Source: JAEUPI01 sp036520715
GTDB lineage: Bacteria; Pseudomonadota; Gammaproteobacteria; Burkholderiales; Burkholderiaceae_C
Assembly (NCBI GenBank): GCA_036520715.1
Contig: DATDJF010000313.1
Span: forward strand, 1-11,506
Length of the DNA stretch: 11,506 nucleotides
Direction: 5' to 3'
In this document: in pieces, positions 8,729 to 11,506 of the stretch
How positions within the stretch are numbered: position 1 is the stretch's first letter
How the letters are laid out: each line of letters begins with the position of its first letter
Notes under the pieces: generated by a model
The model's database searches: none
What the model saw: the letters and a program-made list of their open reading frames with translations, nothing else
Told to the model about the DNA's origin: nothing
Program-made: the position numbers and the translations under genes

Positions 8729-9876
8729 GGCGCGGGGTCGGCTGCGGTTTCCGCGGCGGGCGCCGCACGCGCGGGGGCCAGCGAAGGCGCCGGCGCGGGC
8801 GCCGACATCGGCGGGGCGCCGGTGCCCGACGCCGCAAACTCCGACGGCGGGCTCGGCGTCGCCCAGGCGGCCGGTGGTTCCGCCGCGGCGACGCTGCGCT
8901 TGCGTTGCGTGCGTGCCTTGCCCGACGAGGCCGGGGCGTCGGCCACCATCGCCGGCGAGGTGACGTGGCCGGCCAGAAAGCGCGCCGGATTCTGCTGCAC
9001 GCCGGCCAGCATCACTTCGAAGTGCAGGTGCGGGCCCGTCGAGCGGCCGGAAGTGCCGACCTCGGCGATCTTCTGGCCGCGCTTGACCATCATGCCAGCC
9101 TTGACCAGCAGCTTCGCTGCGTGCGCGTAGCGGGTGACCAGTGAATTGCCGTGATCGATCTCGATCATGTTGCCGTAGGCCGGGTGCACCTCGCTGACCA
9201 CCACCATGCCGCCGGCGGCGGCCTGAATCGAGGTGCCGACGTCGGATGGGAAATCCAGCCCGGTGTGCAGCGCCGCGCGGCCGGTGAAGGGGTCGATGCG
9301 AAAGCCGAAGCCCGAGCCGACCGGCCCTTCGACCGGGTGGCTGCTCGGCACCAGCAGCGCCTGCAATCGTGACTCGAACAGCCGCGATTCGACCAGCGTG
9401 AAGAGGTCGCCGCCGACGTCGGCGCGCTCGTCGAGCCGATCGATCGCCTCGTTGAGTTGCGCCGGCGTGGGGCGGCTGAGCGGCACGAACGGTCCGCCCT
9501 GGCCGCCCTTGGCGCGCGCCGGCAACGCTTTCAGGTCGTCGGTCTTGACGCCGGCCATGCCGGTGACGCGCTCGCCCAGCGCCTCGAGCTTGACCAGCTT
9601 GGCTTGCATCTCGCCCACGCGCAGCGCGATGGCATCGAGGTTTTCGCGCATCACCCGCTCCTGCTGCGCGAGCTCGTCGCGCACCATCAGCTTGACGAGC
9701 TGGCTGGCCAGCGGCCAGCCCTGGCGGGCGGCGGAGATAAAGATGAAGTGGTATGCGAGGCCCATCAACGCCATCAGCAGGCCGGCCAGCAACAGCCCGC
9801 CGAGCGCCACCTGCCAGCGCCGGAAGTGAAGCACTCGCGTGCGCACGAGGCTTGAGTCGGTGATCAGGATCTGCAT
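8725..9876 (-). CDS. Membrane-anchored M23 family metallopeptidase (LytM/OapB type)
   Basis: This 383-residue probable zinc endopeptidase of peptidoglycan is held in the inner membrane with its catalytic part in the periplasm. Basic residues 12-20 precede one membrane span (about 22-48). A charged helical, probably coiled-coil stretch follows at about 64-105, then a linker. The M23 domain lies at about 185-303: GSGFGFRIDPFTGRAALHTGLDF with H204 and D208, RYAH with H252, and PHLHFEV with H283 and H285. All four catalytic or metal positions of LytM-type enzymes are present, so it should be active rather than a degenerate EnvC/NlpD-like activator. From 311 to the end the tail is Ala/Pro-rich and of low complexity. 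ATG at 9876 is chosen for AAGGAG 8 nt upstream and the natural MQILITDSS start; upstream in-frame sequence overlaps the divergent gene. It lies directly before secA on the same strand. Confidence 0.92.
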   Translation of the reverse strand: MQILITDSSLVRTRVLHFRRWQVALGGLLLAGLLMALMGLAYHFIFISAARQGWPLASQLVKLMVRDELAQQERVMRENLDAIALRVGEMQAKLVKLEALGERVTGMAGVKTDDLKALPARAKGGQGGPFVPLSRPTPAQLNEAIDRLDERADVGGDLFTLVESRLFESRLQALLVPSSHPVEGPVGSGFGFRIDPFTGRAALHTGLDFPSDVGTSIQAAAGGMVVVSEVHPAYGNMIEIDHGNSLVTRYAHAAKLLVKAGMMVKRGQKIAEVGTSGRSTGPHLHFEVMLAGVQQNPARFLAGHVTSPAMVADAPASSGKARTQRKRSVAAAEPPAAWATPSPPSEFAASGTGAPPMSAPAPAPSLAPARAAPAAETAADPAP

Positions 9877-9892
9877 CGTTAAACTCCTTGCC

Positions 9893-10240
9893 ATGCCCGC
9901 CCACGTGCCACCGGCAATGCCACTGGCCGACGCGCTGCAAGGCAGCGAGCCGCTGGCGCGTCTGGCCGCGCGGCTGAAAGATTCCAAGCGCCGCTTCGAA
10001 TGCATCGAAGCCGTGCTGCCACCACCGCTGGCGGGCCTTGCCAAGCCCGGTCCGGTGGACGCACACGGCTGGACTTTACTGGCGGTCACCCCGGCTGCGG
10101 CTGCCAAATTGCGTCAACTCGTGCCGCTGTTGGACGCCCGGCTTGTCACCAGCGGTTTCTCACCGCTGCCGATAAGGGTGAAGGTCGCGAATTTCCCGAC
10201 GAGTCACGACGCACAAGCCGTCGACTGCGGTTCGCACTGA
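9893..10240 (+). CDS. DUF721 (DciA-like) family protein
   Basis: This 115-residue protein contains the DUF721 core. It runs PLARLAARLKDSKRRFECIE (20-39), a P-x-L-A segment, then WTLLAVTPAAAAKLRQLVP (60-78) and LDARLVTSGFSPLPIRVKV (80-98). The family includes DciA, which recruits or loads the replicative helicase DnaB in bacteria lacking DnaC. That role is a family-level inference, because only the DUF721 part is visible and the tail is short. The start is uncertain. ATG at 9893 gives a sensible N-terminus but has no Shine-Dalgarno (preceded by AAACTCCTTGCC), and in-frame GTG codons at 9860 and 9839 would overlap the M23 gene. It is divergent from the M23 peptidase with only 16 bp between start codons and convergent with tRNA-Thr 24 bp downstream. 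A DUF721 gene next to secA is a familiar arrangement in proteobacteria. Confidence 0.82.
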   Translation: MPAHVPPAMPLADALQGSEPLARLAARLKDSKRRFECIEAVLPPPLAGLAKPGPVDAHGWTLLAVTPAAAAKLRQLVPLLDARLVTSGFSPLPIRVKVANFPTSHDAQAVDCGSH

Positions 10241-10265
10241 GGGACTCCTGCAGGGACCGCGTTTT
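10241..10265 (+). terminator. Weak terminator candidate after the DUF721 gene
   Basis: TCCT-GCA-GGGA, flanked by GG and CC, could form a short imperfect stem, followed by GCG and four Ts (10262-10265). The last T is already the CCA end of the opposing tRNA gene. The stem is too short to be convincing. Confidence 0.2.
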
Positions 10266-10340
10266 GGTGCCGACTATCTGACTCGAACAGATGACCTACC
10301 GCTTACAAGGCGGTTGCTCTACCAACTGAGCTAAGTCGGC
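10265..10340 (-). tRNA. tRNA-Thr (anticodon UGU), with encoded CCA
   Basis: The minus strand gives a complete 76-nt cloverleaf including CCA. The acceptor stem is GCCGACT/AGTCGGC with discriminator A and 3' CCA at 10267-10265. The D arm is GCTCAGTTGGTAGAGC. The anticodon stem ACCGC/GCGGT carries loop CTTGTAA and anticodon TGT. The T arm is ATCTG-TTCGAGT-CAGAT. Anticodon UGU reads threonine ACA and, by wobble, other ACN codons. No intron or mismatch is seen in the stems. It stands alone between convergent dciA-like and co-directional sspB genes. Confidence 0.97.
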
Positions 10341-10349
10341 GCGCGGGCG

Positions 10350-10355
10350 ATTGTA
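10350..10355 (-). promoter_or_regulatory. -10 box TACAAT of the tRNA-Thr promoter
   Basis: TACAAT on the minus strand matches the sigma70 -10 consensus at five of six positions and lies 9 nt before the mature tRNA 5' end. Initiation would fall about 3 nt before the tRNA. The bases between (CGCCCGCGC) are a GC-rich discriminator, as in stable-RNA promoters under stringent control. No good -35 is visible at 16-18 bp; that region overlaps the hairpin after sspB. Confidence 0.6.
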
Positions 10356-10373
10356 GGCGGCGCTGCTTCGACA

Positions 10374-10408
10374 CGTCGGCCCGCAACGGCCGCGGTCTGA
10401 AGCCGACG
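10374..10408 (-). terminator. Hairpin just after the sspB stop (terminator-like, no U-tract)
   Basis: CGTCGGC (10408-10402) and GCCGACG (10380-10374) form a perfect 7-bp stem, with an inner CCGC/GCGG stem (10396-10382) stacked inside. It begins 2 nt after the sspB stop codon. No T-run follows, so it may act as an mRNA 3' end stabiliser or a Rho-assisted end rather than an intrinsic terminator. Confidence 0.45.
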
Positions 10409-10410
10409 AT

Positions 10411-10959
10411 CTACTTCACGCGCTTCAACGAGGGTCGGCCGCCGGCGGGAGCGGCCGGCGGGTCAGGCGGCACCGGCTCGCTGGCCTTGCTGGCATCGTT
10501 GGTGAGCAGGCGCGGGCCGACGGGTGACGTCGCCGGCGCATCGTCGCTGGAGGCCAGGCGCAGGCCGCGGCTCGCGTCGGGCCGCGGCTCGATCGGCGTG
10601 GGCTGCTGTTCGCCACCGTCGGCGTGCGGCGCCGGAAAAGCCATGCCCTGGCCGTTTTCGCGCGCGTAGATCGCGACCACGTGGTCGATCGGCACCACGA
10701 TGTCGCGCGCCACGCCGCCGAAGCGCGCCTTGAATTCGATGCTGTCGTTGCCCAGGCGCAGGCCGCTGGTGGCTTCGAAGCCGATGTTGAGCACGATCTC
10801 GCTGTTCTTGACGTACTCCACCGGCACCTGCACGCTGCCGTCGACGAACACCGCCACGTACGGCGTGAAGCCGTTGTCGGTGCACCAGTCGTGCAAGGCA
10901 CGGATCAGGTACGGCCGCGTCGAGCTGCCTTGCGATTCGCCGCCCGGTGGTTTGCTCAT
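10411..10959 (-). CDS. sspB: ClpXP protease specificity-enhancing factor SspB
   Basis: This 182-residue cytoplasmic adaptor binds the ssrA tag of stalled-ribosome products and some other substrates and delivers them to ClpXP. The folded substrate-binding domain covers about 1-112: RPYLIRALHDWCTDNGFTPYV, VQVPVEYVKNSEIVLNI, FEARFGG-like FKARFGG, and VPIDHVVAIYARENGQGM. A flexible linker rich in Pro, Ala and Ser follows at about 113-172. The last ten residues GGRPSLKRVK are the XB module that docks on the ClpX zinc-binding domain; E. coli has a closely similar GGRPALRVVK. The start ATG has GAGAAG just upstream and lies 16 bp after the sspA stop, matching the standard sspA-sspB operon. The linker makes the protein a little longer than the 165-residue E. 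coli form. Confidence 0.96.
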   Translation of the reverse strand: MSKPPGGESQGSSTRPYLIRALHDWCTDNGFTPYVAVFVDGSVQVPVEYVKNSEIVLNIGFEATSGLRLGNDSIEFKARFGGVARDIVVPIDHVVAIYARENGQGMAFPAPHADGGEQQPTPIEPRPDASRGLRLASSDDAPATSPVGPRLLTNDASKASEPVPPDPPAAPAGGRPSLKRVK

Positions 10960-10975
10960 CTACTTCTCGACATGC

Positions 10976-11506
10976 CTACTTGCGCATCACCTTTTCCGAC
11001 GGCGTCAGCGCCTCGATGTAGGCCGGCCGCGAGAAGATGCGCTCGGCGTACTTCAGCAGCGGCGCCGCGTTCTTCGACATGTCGATGCCGTAGAAGTCGA
11101 GCCGCCACAGCAGCGGCGCGATCGCCACGTCGAGCATCGAGAAGTCGTCGCCGAGCATGTACTTGTTCTTCAGGAAGATCGGCGCCAGCTGCGTGAGGCG
11201 GTCGCGGATCTGCGAGCGTGCGCGCTCGAGCTGCTTGTCGGTGGGCTTGATGCCGCGGTTCTCGAGCACGTTGACGTGCGCGAACAGCTCCTTCTCGAAG
11301 TTGAGCAGGAACAGCCGCACCCGCGCACGCGCCACCGGGTCGCCCGGCATCAGCTGCGGATGCGGAAAGCGCTCGTCGATGTACTCGTTGATGATGTGCG
11401 ACTCATAGAGGATCAGGTCGCGCTCGACGAGGATCGGCACCTCGTTGTAGGGGTTCATCAGCGCGAGGTCCTCCGGCTTGGCGAACAAGTCGACATCGCG
11501 GATCTC
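10976..11506 (-). CDS. sspA: Stringent starvation protein A, SspA (5' end outside window)
   Basis: The frame is open to the window edge, and about 176 C-terminal residues of a protein of roughly 205 are visible. It is a glutathione-S-transferase-fold protein that binds RNA polymerase and alters transcription under starvation and acid stress. Visible features are the thioredoxin-like end MNPYNEVPILVERDLILYESHIINEYIDERFP and the surface motif PHP in FPHPQLMPGDP, which in E. coli SspA is needed for activity. The helical C-terminal domain contains FLKNKYMLGDDFSMLDVAIAPLLWRLDFYGI. No catalytic GST residue is expected in this family. Six to seven residues upstream of the first apparent start (EIRDVDL) continue the family sequence, which shows that the gene runs on beyond base 11506. 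In relatives the operon is often preceded by cytochrome bc1 genes; that cannot be seen here. Confidence 0.95.
   Translation of the reverse strand, partial: EIRDVDLFAKPEDLALMNPYNEVPILVERDLILYESHIINEYIDERFPHPQLMPGDPVARARVRLFLLNFEKELFAHVNVLENRGIKPTDKQLERARSQIRDRLTQLAPIFLKNKYMLGDDFSMLDVAIAPLLWRLDFYGIDMSKNAAPLLKYAERIFSRPAYIEALTPSEKVMRK

Noticed and set aside
9877..10107. N-terminal extension of the M23 protein by 77 codons
   Set aside because: It is antisense to the DUF721 gene, while ATG 9876 has AAGGAG at the right distance and directly precedes the membrane anchor.
10265..10340. tRNA-Thr as an integration site of a genomic island
   Set aside because: There is no integrase, no repeated tRNA 3' end nearby and no foreign-looking genes; both flanks are conserved core genes.

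Overview
The window is GC-rich (roughly two thirds G+C by eye) and densely packed. Its gene content points to a betaproteobacterium of the Burkholderiales, probably near the Rubrivivax/Leptothrix/Ideonella group. The pointers are the sspA-sspB pair, secA followed directly by argJ, an M23 peptidase gene upstream of secA facing a DUF721/DciA-like gene, and GC-ending codons throughout. The genus is an inference from gene order and protein style; no database search was possible.

Layout. (1) 1-2180, plus strand: the end of a glycerol-3-phosphate uptake operon, with ugpE (5' end outside the window), ugpC and ugpQ. (2) 2131-4163, minus strand: an MFS exporter-like gene and a RimJ/RimL-type acetyltransferase gene fused by a TGATG stop/start overlap. 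The acetyltransferase gene runs 50 bp tail-to-tail into ugpQ. (3) 4164-4591: a control-like stretch. It holds two copies of the dyad GCGAAC-N4/5-GTTCGC on either side of another inverted repeat, and a possible 66-residue membrane protein. (4) 4592-9876, minus strand: M23 peptidase, secA, argJ. A 148-nt spacer with two strong predicted hairpins lies before secA. (5) 9893-10240, plus strand: a DUF721/DciA-like gene starting only 16 bp from the M23 start. (6) 10265-10340, minus strand: tRNA-Thr(UGU) with encoded CCA and its own -10 box. (7) 10411-11506, minus strand: sspB and sspA (sspA 5' end outside the window).

How the genes work together. UgpE and UgpC form part of the inner-membrane sn-glycerol-3-phosphate/glycerophosphodiester importer, and UgpQ hydrolyses the imported diesters. 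SecA drives Sec-dependent export; the co-oriented M23 protein is an inner-membrane-anchored wall hydrolase that itself needs membrane insertion. ArgJ runs the acetyl cycle of arginine synthesis. SspA is an RNA-polymerase-associated stress factor, and SspB delivers ssrA-tagged proteins to ClpXP. The MFS/acetyltransferase pair is the least conserved-looking part and has no assignable substrate.

Most of the window is ordinary core genome. I see no phage, transposon, CRISPR, toxin-antitoxin or defence module. The signals most worth a second look are non-coding: the duplicated dyad upstream of the MFS gene, and the structured leader without a Shine-Dalgarno in front of secA.
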